Source: an uncultured Eubacteriales bacterium
Lineage (GTDB): Bacteria; Bacillota; Clostridia; Oscillospirales; Oscillospiraceae
DNA length: 11,462 bases
Direction: 5' to 3'
NCBI GenBank assembly: GCA_902461475.1
Contig: CABPXX010000013.1
Span: 1-11,462, forward strand
Positions 6,601-11,462 of this stretch are shown piece by piece; the stretch's first letter is position 1, and every line of letters starts with the position of its first letter. Below the pieces are notes generated by a model. That model had not been told where the DNA came from and searched no databases. It saw only the letters and a program-made list of their open reading frames with translations. The position numbers were made by a program, and so were the translations under genes.

Positions 6601-8034
6601 TCCTCCAGCGGAGGCGCCCAGGGCAGCCGAGCCAATCCCGCCAGCTACGGCCCCCGCCGTGCTTGCGCTCAATCCAGCAGCGCCCAGGGCAGGCCCCGCC
6701 ACTGCTGACAGAAGGATGGACGGCGTCATGTTGGAGATACTGGTGCCCATGTCGTAGGCAAAACCCAGGGCCGGGTGAGTATCATAGGCGTCCTGTTGGA
6801 CCATCTGGGACACACGGTTAGTCACGGTTTGATTTCTCGCTTCACTGTCCCCCAATTGTGCAATGCCGCTTGCAAACTGGTCAATTCCTGCAGGTGCCCA
6901 GTACAATGCCTTCCCCGCTGTGCCCAAGTCGTTATACTCAGATTCCGCCACCTTCTGATTCAGCTGGTCCGATATGCTATCCAAATACCTTTGGGCGCCA
7001 TCCCAGTCTTCCCTTCCGGCAAAGGCCAGGATTGTGTCCTTCTGGCGCTCTGTGAGGGCATCGGCCCATTTCATATTAGCGGAAATATCCGTCTCATTGA
7101 ACCCATGCGGTTCCAGTCCCAGCTTCCCGTATTGGATGGCACGGGCTAGAGAGCGGACCTTCTCGTTCCCGGTCGTGATATCCCCCTTTTCGATGTTGGA
7201 ATTCAGCCCTCTTTGCACATCTCTTTCAGTGACTGCATTTTGGGCACGGTCCTGTACGCCCTGGCCTTCTAGGTACTTGATGTACTGGCCCAGCTCCCGC
7301 TCCTGGTTTTTCAGCGCTCCTGCCTTCTCGGCCGCCTCCTGCTGCCTGGTGCTCATTTGCACCGAGCTGTTCGGGCTATATCCGGTGCTCAGGGCTCTAT
7401 CCCTCCAAAAGGCCTCCTGCTGCGCTTGTCTCTCCTCTCGGTTGGGTGCGGCCTTGGCCTCCTGCATCTTCCTCTGATCTTCCAGCCTCCGAAGGTTTTC
7501 ATTGAGCAGTTCCAGACGGGCATCCCGCTCCGATGACACCCCCATGAAATCTACCTTGACAGGGCCAGAGGGTTGCTTGGATTGCTTGTAGCTCCCCAGG
7601 CTCTTTGCCGCACTCTGCACCGTCCCAGAGGTCAGGGTTTGGCCTCCCACCTTGGCAAAGTCTCCGGCGTCCAACCGCATCCCTGCCAGGTCCTTGGCCG
7701 TCTGCTCCGGTTTGGGCTGGTACATGGCACGGCGTCTTTCCTCCTCTTTCCTCTGCTGCTCCTGCTCCAGCATTTGCTGCCGCATCCTCTGGATCGCATC
7801 TGCGGCGGTCTGCACGGTCCCGGAGGTCAGGGCCTGGCCCCCCAGAGAGATCATCTCTCTGGGGGAAGGCATAGGGCCTTTGTCGGCGTTGTCCATTTGG
7901 AGGCTGGCCCACCGTCTGGCCTTTTCTTCCGCCTCCTGCTGCGCTTTCTCCCGCTCTCTTCTCGTCTGGTTGATGATAGCCTCTCCATACAGACGTTCCT
8001 TTGCGGTCAAATTATTTTTCCCAACGAATGGCAT
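643..8034 (-). CDS. Giant 2463-residue phage protein: HExxH metallopeptidase-like domain, LPD38-like C-terminal region
   Basis: The ATG at 8034 follows AAGGAGG by seven bases; the TAG stop is at 643. In order the protein has: a charged Q/E/R-rich N-terminus (1-260) with a duplicated GGQ-LTSGTVQ-AA motif near residues 65 and 130; Ala/Gly-rich hydrophobic stretches (about 436-478, then near 550-600); a low-complexity linker (about 660-860); and a metallopeptidase-like domain with HEEFH at 943-947 and a candidate Glu ligand in EEIFADAY at 1008-1015. A duplicated 50-residue unit follows (1153 and 1203), then long charged helical regions. Last comes a region around 1925-2130 (KNPLTKIFTQFQLEVNNQLS, then a hydrophobic segment ALAAALIKFAVGAFLYNEVY) resembling the LPD38 domain of large polyvalent phage proteins. 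Such proteins are thought to be packaged and injected with DNA. Position after a nozzle-like gene fits an ejection protein. Peptidase fold and LPD38 assignment are from memory of motifs. A second gene overlaps residues 783-855 in another frame. Confidence 0.85.
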   Translation of the reverse strand: MPFVGKNNLTAKERLYGEAIINQTRREREKAQQEAEEKARRWASLQMDNADKGPMPSPREMISLGGQALTSGTVQTAADAIQRMRQQMLEQEQQRKEEERRRAMYQPKPEQTAKDLAGMRLDAGDFAKVGGQTLTSGTVQSAAKSLGSYKQSKQPSGPVKVDFMGVSSERDARLELLNENLRRLEDQRKMQEAKAAPNREERQAQQEAFWRDRALSTGYSPNSSVQMSTRQQEAAEKAGALKNQERELGQYIKYLEGQGVQDRAQNAVTERDVQRGLNSNIEKGDITTGNEKVRSLARAIQYGKLGLEPHGFNETDISANMKWADALTERQKDTILAFAGREDWDGAQRYLDSISDQLNQKVAESEYNDLGTAGKALYWAPAGIDQFASGIAQLGDSEARNQTVTNRVSQMVQQDAYDTHPALGFAYDMGTSISNMTPSILLSAVAGPALGAAGLSASTAGAVAGGIGSAALGASAGGNAYAEKRRQGYSEDEAAAYATLVGASEAGLQYVLGGISKLGATPLAKATEMVSKIDNAFGQAAIKLGANMLSEGVEEGLQSVLEPAFATLILDEKYQVSPQEVVTSFLMGALTAGLLEGMGAVRAGRAGQEVARNGGFDATAVDGYMGESGVDYFRGVTNAGETSQALDILDDYYGLSRGQNEDVRAEVERQYAMRSAWYEGRDQARRATEQTATEEAQAAEPEGLRLGAMWEDTQGQTAQGTPQEDAGADQTARLVQEARETVQAATAAQEAQSGEPEGLTLGDTWENNEARNPQNLNEGAGVNGREEDAAPAAGATTPAGRDLLDGEPGRVYGQGPGQQAGVVEEGPAGAAQTSEQGRAASARNDLAKNLRGQEVSSRQLGLSRGTDTANVLVMPQELWDTEMVQVAQEVQARTGSTVTYVLGDMEVSNTDGSVGTVRGVQMPGRIIVRADHPRVSVEKIAKHEEFHVYAGRNTNMVRDAENRIMAKYNQAEFQTVINTYIENLRGIIDIPPNGTNEQVVEAYYRILEEIFADAYAGINAFGVETSRYQETVQEVSQEREAIRASRENAQATERTTGPTDTAKENGAGVRDGGVEEAESAEQSSEEDAKKQEVYRQAKEMRDALRDAYAEGRISEAEYDAAMDVVLERVDVDGGSMLEMWDRWDREEGWERYSVEDEETLNEFTIGDDGNIYLPGQPMPEAVKRQRAKDTAKSQARQTEEKFSVEDEETLTEFALGDDGNIYLPGQPMPEAVKRMRAAQQKDASVDRKQLEPDQREAYSTEDAKESIVDTLPRKAQNYLSRAERAMVRKLGDLLSVPTTAQREYLQETVREISEEYLKKGRISQESMDRLFENAYDQGVVVKEGLMDEYRDLYNRLRNTELVFSKEYHGDIADFEAFRRKYQNRLRIKTKGRTNIDQVYMELAEDWPGFFNNEEHTHPSDQLEHIAKVMDGFQKVEMSLDAYYGGDEDFKRWAKHDFEVAVTDMLGGLRNVKRYADEQAAAQTARQEAIPTTQAEVEKSWRKVKDARKKYEKVNAKSLLTNDDKVAVGQLLRGEIKLEHLDPDKLNVKDIRAVYQAKEEYERLAKGIKAWNRSRKEQAKAEADTFLETANDWKDKPAGILYSRETMERNIRDIIKDKDLAEQIISTYFTPVHKGAAAATRMKNTYRERVRNLGLSRKEAKGNLVSEAHAVQLLGEAEDNIRVLEQMKGEDKKRDGKTLEEWRSVVAELWEQNPNLDEGKIRNAVKEFRVIYDDLFQQMNEVRVRNGYEPVNYRQGYFPHFQPGNGEGILAAFGRAMGISTEVTALPTTINGLTHTFRPGIRWFGNAQERLGFNTAYDAVEGFDRYIEGVADVIHQTDNIQRLRALASQIRYRTGDEGIRRQVDAVRDNTTLAEQDKESRIEKIYKNGRFALSNFVVELDEYTNLLANKKSRADRKMEGDAGRRAYNIVKALESRVAANMVAVNPGSWLTNFIPLTQGGALLDRGMLLHGMWDTLRAYKGDDGFVDTSTFLTNRRGSDPIVKTWAQNASAVMSKPMEFIDSFTADSLVRARYRQNVKRGMSENAAMEEADAWTAGVMADRSKGSMPTLFERKNPLTKIFTQFQLEVNNQLSYLFKNMPRDTRGKGLHALAAALIKFAVGAFLYNEVYEFIVGRRPALDPIGMLNDTVGDLTGWELPNLVELGVDAASGDLTAADFQTERGDLYDAAEGLAGNVTENLPFISGFLGGGRYPVMNALPDFQNAARAALDSDWSAERKLYELSSGFENPLTYLLLPFGGGQLKKIYNGVKAAVQGGKYSVNTDGEEILQYPMFMDSRGESIANVTRAILFGTTSLPTGQEWVEEGFKSLTAEQTVAYKWMMEEGVTGREAFYLIKELRSATKTDDQSKAQVQRDILEKAGLNDGALEAAYYTMVATNKEREIIDTMEEAGADTGVVTRALMELKQADATTQAAVERVLKSVHGLTNAERRKLWQLQNTGWDEKKNPF
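4333..4580 (-). repeat. Two direct 98-base copies within the giant gene
   Basis: Copies at 4483-4580 and 4333-4430, offset exactly 150 bases, encode the near-identical unit SVEDEETL-EF--GDDGN followed by IYLPGQPMPEAVKR (residues from 1153 and 1203). The 50-residue period keeps the frame. DNA identity is lower than protein identity, with many differences at third positions. The duplication is therefore not brand new and the protein unit seems to be under selection. Confidence 0.9.
5469..5687 (-). CDS. Nested small phage protein, 72 residues, overprinted inside the giant gene
   Basis: This same-strand reading frame, out of phase with the giant gene, runs from ATG at 5687 to TAA at 5469-5471. 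AAGGAG lies nine bases before the ATG. An alternative in-frame ATG at 5705 would add six residues, but the Shine-Dalgarno sequence favours 5687. The product starts MDEKKMQPQQQEQQ and has a compact centre (ENRDGFMVRVPASKLESWKK). It ends in an amphipathic helix (LNKAEQQVQEMILQRIFGDK). By my count about 65 of 78 codons from 5705 end in G or C, the normal bias of this operon. In the giant frame only about 19 of 78 codons do, although it shows about 85% just before and just after. This points to the nested frame as a selected coding frame. A stop (TGA 5706-5708) sits directly upstream of the alternative ATG. Function is unknown; the charged, soluble composition suggests a small accessory virion or regulatory protein. 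Confidence 0.72.
   Translation of the reverse strand: MDEKKMQPQQQEQQPQQEEIYLMENRDGFMVRVPASKLESWKKAQQEPPRPLNKAEQQVQEMILQRIFGDKK
5738..5937 (-). repeat. Two direct copies of a 35-base segment in the linker region
   Basis: Segments 5903-5937 and 5738-5772, 165 bases apart, both encode EPEGL-LG--WE (from residues 700 and 755). They flank Ala/Gln/Thr-rich sequence and lie just before the nested gene. This looks like a linker grown by in-frame duplication. Confidence 0.7.
7610..7846 (-). repeat. Duplicated N-terminal motif of the giant protein
   Basis: Segments at about 7810-7843 and 7612-7648 encode GGQALTSGTVQTAA and GGQTLTSGTVQSAA. They sit about 65 residues apart, each followed by basic, Gln-rich sequence. 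This is a degenerate internal repeat; its role is unknown. Confidence 0.75.
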
Positions 8035-8046
8035 ATTTCGGCCTCC

Positions 8047-9492
8047 TTATCTGGTCAGCTGGATAAACCCGCTGTTTTTCTTGTTCTTCAGCGGCGTGAC
8101 CTTCAGCTTCCCGTTCGCATCGACACCGTCTACTCTCACAAGCCCCTTCTTCTTCAAGATGTCCAGATCATCATAGGTGATTTCTCCATACTGTGGTACG
8201 CTGACCAGATTCCCCGACCCTCTCGGGTTGTAAGTAGGCTTTTTCTGCGTCGTTGTTCCGGTGGATTTTCTTGTTCCGCCCGAGCCGCCCGAGCGATACG
8301 AAGCATATTTTGCTGCCTGTGCCGCCTGGTACGCAGCGATCATGGCATTGACGTACTCTTGGGTATACCCCGATCGCTTCAGCAGATCAGAAGACGGCGC
8401 ACGCCCTGCCCGGAGCATGGCGTCCACCTGGGCCTGGGCCATCTGCTGGGACTGCTGTTTCTGGGCATCTGCTCGCTGCTGCTCGTCCAGATATTTTTTA
8501 TACTCAGACTCGTTGGAGTCCTGAAGATTTCCGAGGTAGCTTTGCAGCTTGTTGTAGTTGTCCAGATACTGCTGGTAGGCGAACTCCTTGTCCACGTTGT
8601 ACTGGCCCAGCTTGTCCTTGTACTCCTGATAGTCCATCTGCTCCTGGCCGTTGACGGCGTCCAGATAGCTCAAGAGCATGTTGTAGTCGTCCAGATGCTG
8701 CTGATATGCGAAGTTCTTGTCTTGGTTGTACTGATTCAGGCGGTCCAAGTACTCCTTGTAGCTGATCTGCTGCTGAGTGTTCACCATCCCCAGGTTGTTG
8801 GCCAGTTGCTCATATTCTCCCAGGTAACGCTGGTACGCCCGGTCATACAGCTCAGGGATTTTGTCACTGAGCTGGGAGGCGTAGTAGTTCCCCGCCTGGG
8901 AGGCTGCGGTGGCGGCGTAGCTGGAGGCCTGTCCCCCTGAGGCGGCCGCCGCCTGTGCCAGGGCGTTGGCGGTTGCCCGCTCCCCCTCTCTCAGGTACTG
9001 CTTCTGGTACTCTCCAAACGCCGGGTCCGTGTCCTTGCTCCATGAGAAGTCGGGCCGGTTCAGTATCTGGTCCAGCAGCTCCTTTTGCAACTCCTCATAG
9101 GGGTTGGTGTAGGTGGGCGCCTCCTGGTCCCAAGAGAAATCGGGATACTTTCCGATCTGGTCCAGAATGACGTCCTGCTCCTCCTCGTACTTGTTGTCGT
9201 ACTCTGGCGCCTCCTGGTCATAGGAGAAGTCGGGGAAACTGCCGATTTGATCCAGCACATCCTCAATTTCCTGATCTTTGCTTCCAGTGAATCCGTTGTA
9301 GCTTTTCGCCATCTGGGTGCTCACCTGATTAGCCAGCGCTTTCTGCTCTGTGGTGGTCGCTCCAGACTTCAAGCTTGCCGCTGCAATGGCGTACTCCGGG
9401 ACAGGCTTCGGAGTGTCGATTCTCCCCGGATCATATGGCTTCAGGTCCTTCCTAATTTTATCCAAATAGTTTTTGTATAGTGTGTTCGCCAT
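8047..9492 (-). CDS. Repeat-rich helical phage virion-type protein, 481 residues
   Basis: The start is ATG at 9492, with GGAGGG six bases upstream. The frame is open further upstream to 10044, but that part is antisense-like Pro/Arg-rich sequence overlapping the preceding gene. The stop is TAA at 8047. The N-terminus is MANTLYKNYLDKIRKDLKPY. Residues 80-169 hold three 30-residue repeats built on LDQI---PDFSW. An Ala/Gly/Ser-rich stretch follows at 172-205. Residues 245-330 hold two 43-residue repeats (Y-EY-D-L-QYN-DK-FAYQQ) that continue partially on both sides and should be helical. A Gln/Ala-rich helix, a Gly/Ser/Thr linker (400-425) and a small C-terminal domain complete it. The place between the nozzle-like and giant genes, plus the composition, resembles internal or ejection proteins of short-tailed phages. 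No specific family is recognised. It is separated by 12 bases from the giant gene, whose ribosome binding site overlaps its stop region. Confidence 0.85.
   Translation of the reverse strand: MANTLYKNYLDKIRKDLKPYDPGRIDTPKPVPEYAIAAASLKSGATTTEQKALANQVSTQMAKSYNGFTGSKDQEIEDVLDQIGSFPDFSYDQEAPEYDNKYEEEQDVILDQIGKYPDFSWDQEAPTYTNPYEELQKELLDQILNRPDFSWSKDTDPAFGEYQKQYLREGERATANALAQAAAASGGQASSYAATAASQAGNYYASQLSDKIPELYDRAYQRYLGEYEQLANNLGMVNTQQQISYKEYLDRLNQYNQDKNFAYQQHLDDYNMLLSYLDAVNGQEQMDYQEYKDKLGQYNVDKEFAYQQYLDNYNKLQSYLGNLQDSNESEYKKYLDEQQRADAQKQQSQQMAQAQVDAMLRAGRAPSSDLLKRSGYTQEYVNAMIAAYQAAQAAKYASYRSGGSGGTRKSTGTTTQKKPTYNPRGSGNLVSVPQYGEITYDDLDILKKKGLVRVDGVDANGKLKVTPLKNKKNSGFIQLTR
8503..8760 (-). repeat. Two tandem 43-residue (129-base) repeats
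   Basis: Residues 245-287 and 288-330 of the 481-residue protein align without gaps (YKEYLDRLNQYNQDKNFAYQ against YQEYKDKLGQYNVDKEFAYQ). A partial third copy begins with YKKYLDE. The conserved aromatic and charged spacing suggests a helical rod or bundle. Confidence 0.85.
8986..9255 (-). repeat. Three tandem 30-residue (90-base) repeats
   Basis: Residues 80-109, 110-139 and 140-169 begin LDQIGSFPDFSYDQEAP, LDQIGKYPDFSWDQEAP and LDQILNRPDFSWSKDTD. Tyr and Glu fall at matching later positions. The third copy has drifted and leads into REGERATANALAQ. Confidence 0.9.
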
Positions 9493-9505
9493 AGATATCC
9501 CTCCA

Positions 9506-11134
9506 TTAGGTACGGCCGGGGGTGGCGTTATACCCTCCGCTTCCATACCGTTCTCTGGTGATACTGTAAATTCGGCACCTGCCTGTTCCGGTGAGCTTGA
9601 GCCGGTAGTGGTCTCCCCGGCGTGGCACCATGGGCAGCTGGAAGCTGCGCTTGGGGGTGGGCCCAATGGGTTGGCCCATGGGCAGCCAGGTCCCGTCGCT
9701 GTCCACCTGCACCCAGGCCTGGACCTTCCCCCCTTCCTCCACCTCCAGGCGGATATGGAGACGAAACAGCCCCTTTTTGTCTGGGCTTCCGTCGGTGAAG
9801 TCGGCAAATTCCGCCTCCCACTCCACCATCCCCTCCTGCTGGGCCTCCTCCGAGGGCTGGGCGCTCTCTCCCACTGTCCAAATCTCTCCGGCCTCGTTGA
9901 GCAGGTACAGCGTCCCGCCGCTGGCGGCAAAGTGTGTGGCATGGGTGTCGTCCTCTCGGTGCCACAGCTTGGTCTGGGTGTCGTACACCAGTAGACTCCA
10001 CCCCTCACCCTCTCCCTCGGCGGAGAGGTAGTAGTGGAGTCCATCTGTTCCAGCTACCCCCATGCTTTTCGCCAGCCTCCCCAGCTGACGGCTGATGCAC
10101 TGTGGCAAGCTGCCGGAGTAGGCCATCACTCCGCCCCTGGACAGGTAAAACAGCACTTCCCCCGCCGCTGCCAGGCTCTTGCTGCACCCCTCCATCACCC
10201 CAAGGGCCTCAGTGCCCATGACCTGGAAGTTGGAGGGCATGGTGCCGTAGACCTTGTAGATGTGGTCTTCTTTGAAAAAGACGGGGTAGCCCAGGTAGGA
10301 GATGCACCCGGTGAAGTTCCCCGCCGAGCCGGTGTCCACGGCGTAGGCGTCAGTGGCCAGGCCGTCAAACACGTTCCAGTTGAAGGGGTCCCCCAGCTTG
10401 GAGCAGTAGATGGTGTTGTCCTTGCACCCCCACACCCGGTTCTCGTTTTCACACACATAGTCCAGGTCTGGGACAGTGCGGGTGAGGGTCACCTCCCCCG
10501 CTTCCGTGTAGGCCTCGTCCCCCTTCTCCCCGTCCAGGGTAAAAGAGTACTCGTAAAACACCAGCTTGTCGCCCTGGATGTCCCGGATGATGAGGCTTTT
10601 GTTGTTCTCGGCGTGGGTGGCGCAGCCGGAGATGGTCACGGCGTCCCCCTTTTGGAAGTAGTCCGTCCAGGTGACCCCCTGGGCCTGGATGGTGTTGGCC
10701 TGGGCCTCCTGCCCATAGAGGGTGCCATTTTGGAAGGACAGCCCCGCCCCCGTCCATTTAGACTCCAGGGAGCCGAATACCCCGGTCTGGGTGTTGTAGT
10801 AGACCTTGTCGGGGAAGATGAGCAGATAGGAGCCCAGAGCGGTAAAGGTCTTCTCTCCCTCGCTCACATCCCCCTTTCGCTCCCCTTGGTACCAAAATCC
10901 CCCTTGGGCCACCCAACACAGCGCCCCCCGGGCAAAGAGGCCCCCGGGCTGTGTGAGCGTGGCCACCTTCCACCGGGGCGGGCGGCTGGCAAGAAGGGGA
11001 TAGCCCGCCCCGGTGAGGTTTTTCATCTGGTACACCGCCCCGTCCCCCGCTCCCGGGGTGTGATCCAGGCCGCCAAAGGCGGTCTGGCTGGTGGCAGTCA
11101 TGCCGATGTCATAGGCCATCGCCGGCAGTCTCAT
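9506..11134 (-). CDS. Nozzle/tail-hub-like phage structural protein, 542 residues
   Basis: The start is ATG at 11134, six bases after AAGGAGG; the next gene starts 13 bases beyond its end. The protein is rich in Gly, aromatic residues and predicted beta strands. It holds a central motif at about 226-257 (DLDYVCENENRVWGCKDNTI then YCSKLGDPFNW). Similar NR-W---N-I--S--GDP-N-- patterns occur in podovirus tail nozzle/hub proteins such as T7 gp12 and P22 gp10, which close the tail channel and build on a beta-propeller. The C-terminus (about 430-542) looks like a separate beta-sandwich, possibly carbohydrate-facing. The family call rests on motif memory and context: it precedes two ejection-like proteins, the same relative order as in short-tailed phages. 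It could instead be a different baseplate or adhesin protein. It overlaps the upstream small gene by 26 bases, implying coupled translation. Confidence 0.72.
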   Translation of the reverse strand: MRLPAMAYDIGMTATSQTAFGGLDHTPGAGDGAVYQMKNLTGAGYPLLASRPPRWKVATLTQPGGLFARGALCWVAQGGFWYQGERKGDVSEGEKTFTALGSYLLIFPDKVYYNTQTGVFGSLESKWTGAGLSFQNGTLYGQEAQANTIQAQGVTWTDYFQKGDAVTISGCATHAENNKSLIIRDIQGDKLVFYEYSFTLDGEKGDEAYTEAGEVTLTRTVPDLDYVCENENRVWGCKDNTIYCSKLGDPFNWNVFDGLATDAYAVDTGSAGNFTGCISYLGYPVFFKEDHIYKVYGTMPSNFQVMGTEALGVMEGCSKSLAAAGEVLFYLSRGGVMAYSGSLPQCISRQLGRLAKSMGVAGTDGLHYYLSAEGEGEGWSLLVYDTQTKLWHREDDTHATHFAASGGTLYLLNEAGEIWTVGESAQPSEEAQQEGMVEWEAEFADFTDGSPDKKGLFRLHIRLEVEEGGKVQAWVQVDSDGTWLPMGQPIGPTPKRSFQLPMVPRRGDHYRLKLTGTGRCRIYSITRERYGSGGYNATPGRT

Positions 11135-11258
11135 CTGCTCCCTCCTTCACTTTCTCCACCTCTTGCTGGGTCAGCTGTCCCGCCGCCACCAGCATATCCA
11201 GGCGGCGGTCATCCCACAGCCGGGGATAGTAGCGCTTGGCCAAATCCAGAATGGTCAT
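11109..11258 (-). CDS. XkdX-like small phage protein, 49 residues
   Basis: ATG at 11258 overlaps the upstream stop (ATGA arrangement, TGA 11255-11257), and the TGA stop is at 11109-11111. The sequence MTILDLAKRYYPRLWDD, then RRLDMLVAAGQLTQQEVEK, has the short helix-turn-helix form of XkdX family proteins (name from the Bacillus PBSX prophage). These usually follow a tail fiber or appendage gene, as here. Their function is poorly defined; they are found in the tail-tip region of many Firmicutes phages. The final residues overlap the next gene by 26 bases in another frame. The ribosome binding site is weak (AGGGGGTGG), so initiation probably depends on termination of the upstream gene. Confidence 0.75.
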   Translation of the reverse strand: MTILDLAKRYYPRLWDDRRLDMLVAAGQLTQQEVEKVKEGADETAGDGL

Positions 11259-11462
11259 AACACCACCCCCTGCAAGGCGGCCAGAAAGTCCACGTCTGCC
11301 CGCAGCTGCTCCAACGGAGTGATCGGCTCCACCCTTCCTGCCAGGTCCGCCTCCAGCTCCTCCAGGGTGCGCTCCACAACGACTCCTTCCACCAGCTTGT
11401 ACCGGGGCACCCCCTCGTCGGTGTACAGGGGGAGCGGCAGATAGTTGCTCTGGGGGTGGTGG
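11255..11462 (-). CDS. C-terminal end of a phage tail/fiber-like protein; 5' part outside window
   Basis: About 67 codons are visible: HHPQSNYLPLPLYTDEGVPR, then YKLVEGVVVERTLEELEADL, and finally PLEQLRADVDFLAALQGVVL followed by TGA. Many Clostridia phage fiber or appendage proteins end in the same way: a short EEL-AD stretch, a Pro-rich spacer, then a helix of the type EQLRADVDFIAAM-GV-L. An XkdX-like gene directly after it supports this. The stop overlaps the next start by three bases. The receptor-binding or structural part lies outside the window, so nothing can be said about specificity. Confidence 0.65.
   Translation of the reverse strand, partial: HHPQSNYLPLPLYTDEGVPRYKLVEGVVVERTLEELEADLAGRVEPITPLEQLRADVDFLAALQGVVL

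Larger units (their letters stand above)
413..11462. mobile_element. Prophage, left end: late structural/ejection gene block, continues beyond window
   Basis: From the cotJC break onward all credible genes lie on the minus strand and are phage-like: a tail-fiber-like C-terminus, an XkdX-like small protein, a nozzle/hub-like protein, a repeat-rich virion-type protein and a very large polyvalent protein with an LPD38-like region. They are tightly packed with overlapping or 12-13 base junctions, as in a late operon, and transcription runs toward the attachment site. Integrase, repressor, replication, packaging and lysis genes are not present, so they should lie to the right. The nozzle-like protein plus a giant internal protein suggests a podovirus-type or short-tailed element, but the morphology is not proven. 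Confidence 0.85.

Noticed and set aside
8503..9255. Periodic repeats considered as a CRISPR array
   Set aside because: The repeats are in frame, degenerate and encode conserved residues, with no identical short repeats or unique spacers.
9493..10044. Upstream extension of the 481-residue protein's frame
   Set aside because: It overlaps the 542-residue gene, gives Pro/Arg/Thr-rich sequence, and a strong ribosome binding site marks the true start at 9492.

Overview
The window spans a prophage-host junction in a spore-forming member of the Bacillota, probably a GC-rich gut clostridium of the Oscillospiraceae type. Host assignment rests on the cotJ spore-coat operon at the left edge, the strong AAGGAGG ribosome binding sites and the G/C-ending codons. 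The exact taxon is an inference.

Bases 1-412 are host DNA. They hold the end of a CotJA-CotJB reading frame, apparently fused without a stop codon, and the first 32 codons of cotJC, a manganese-catalase-like coat protein. CotJC homology stops abruptly at the Gln-Tyr-Gly-Gly-Pro motif near base 410. From there the sequence is foreign and every large gene is phage-like and on the minus strand. The simplest reading is a prophage integrated inside cotJC, with an attL-type junction at about 398-415. Mother-cell sporulation genes are known targets of such insertions (the skin element in sigK, SPbeta in spsM). This is therefore a candidate sporulation-regulated intervening element. The integrase and the other half of cotJC lie outside the window.

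Bases 413-642 carry no convincing gene. They hold a GNRA-type hairpin and a near-perfect bidirectional terminator that separates the sporulation operon from the converging phage operon.

Bases 643-11462 are one late, structural phage operon transcribed right to left with short gaps or overlaps. In order they are: the C-terminus of a tail or fiber-like protein, a 49-residue XkdX-like protein, a 542-residue protein resembling podovirus nozzle/tail-hub proteins, a 481-residue repeat-rich helical protein, and a 2463-residue multidomain protein. The giant protein has an HExxH metallopeptidase-like domain, Ala/Gly-rich hydrophobic segments and an LPD38-like C-terminal region. The last two proteins look like virion-internal or ejected proteins that would enter the host with the DNA.

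Inside the giant gene, in another frame on the same strand (5469-5687), lies a 72-residue reading frame with its own Shine-Dalgarno sequence. Its codon bias is correct, whereas the giant frame loses the usual bias exactly there. This is strong sequence evidence for a nested, overprinted gene. The cotJC insertion and this nested gene are the two most notable signals in the window.
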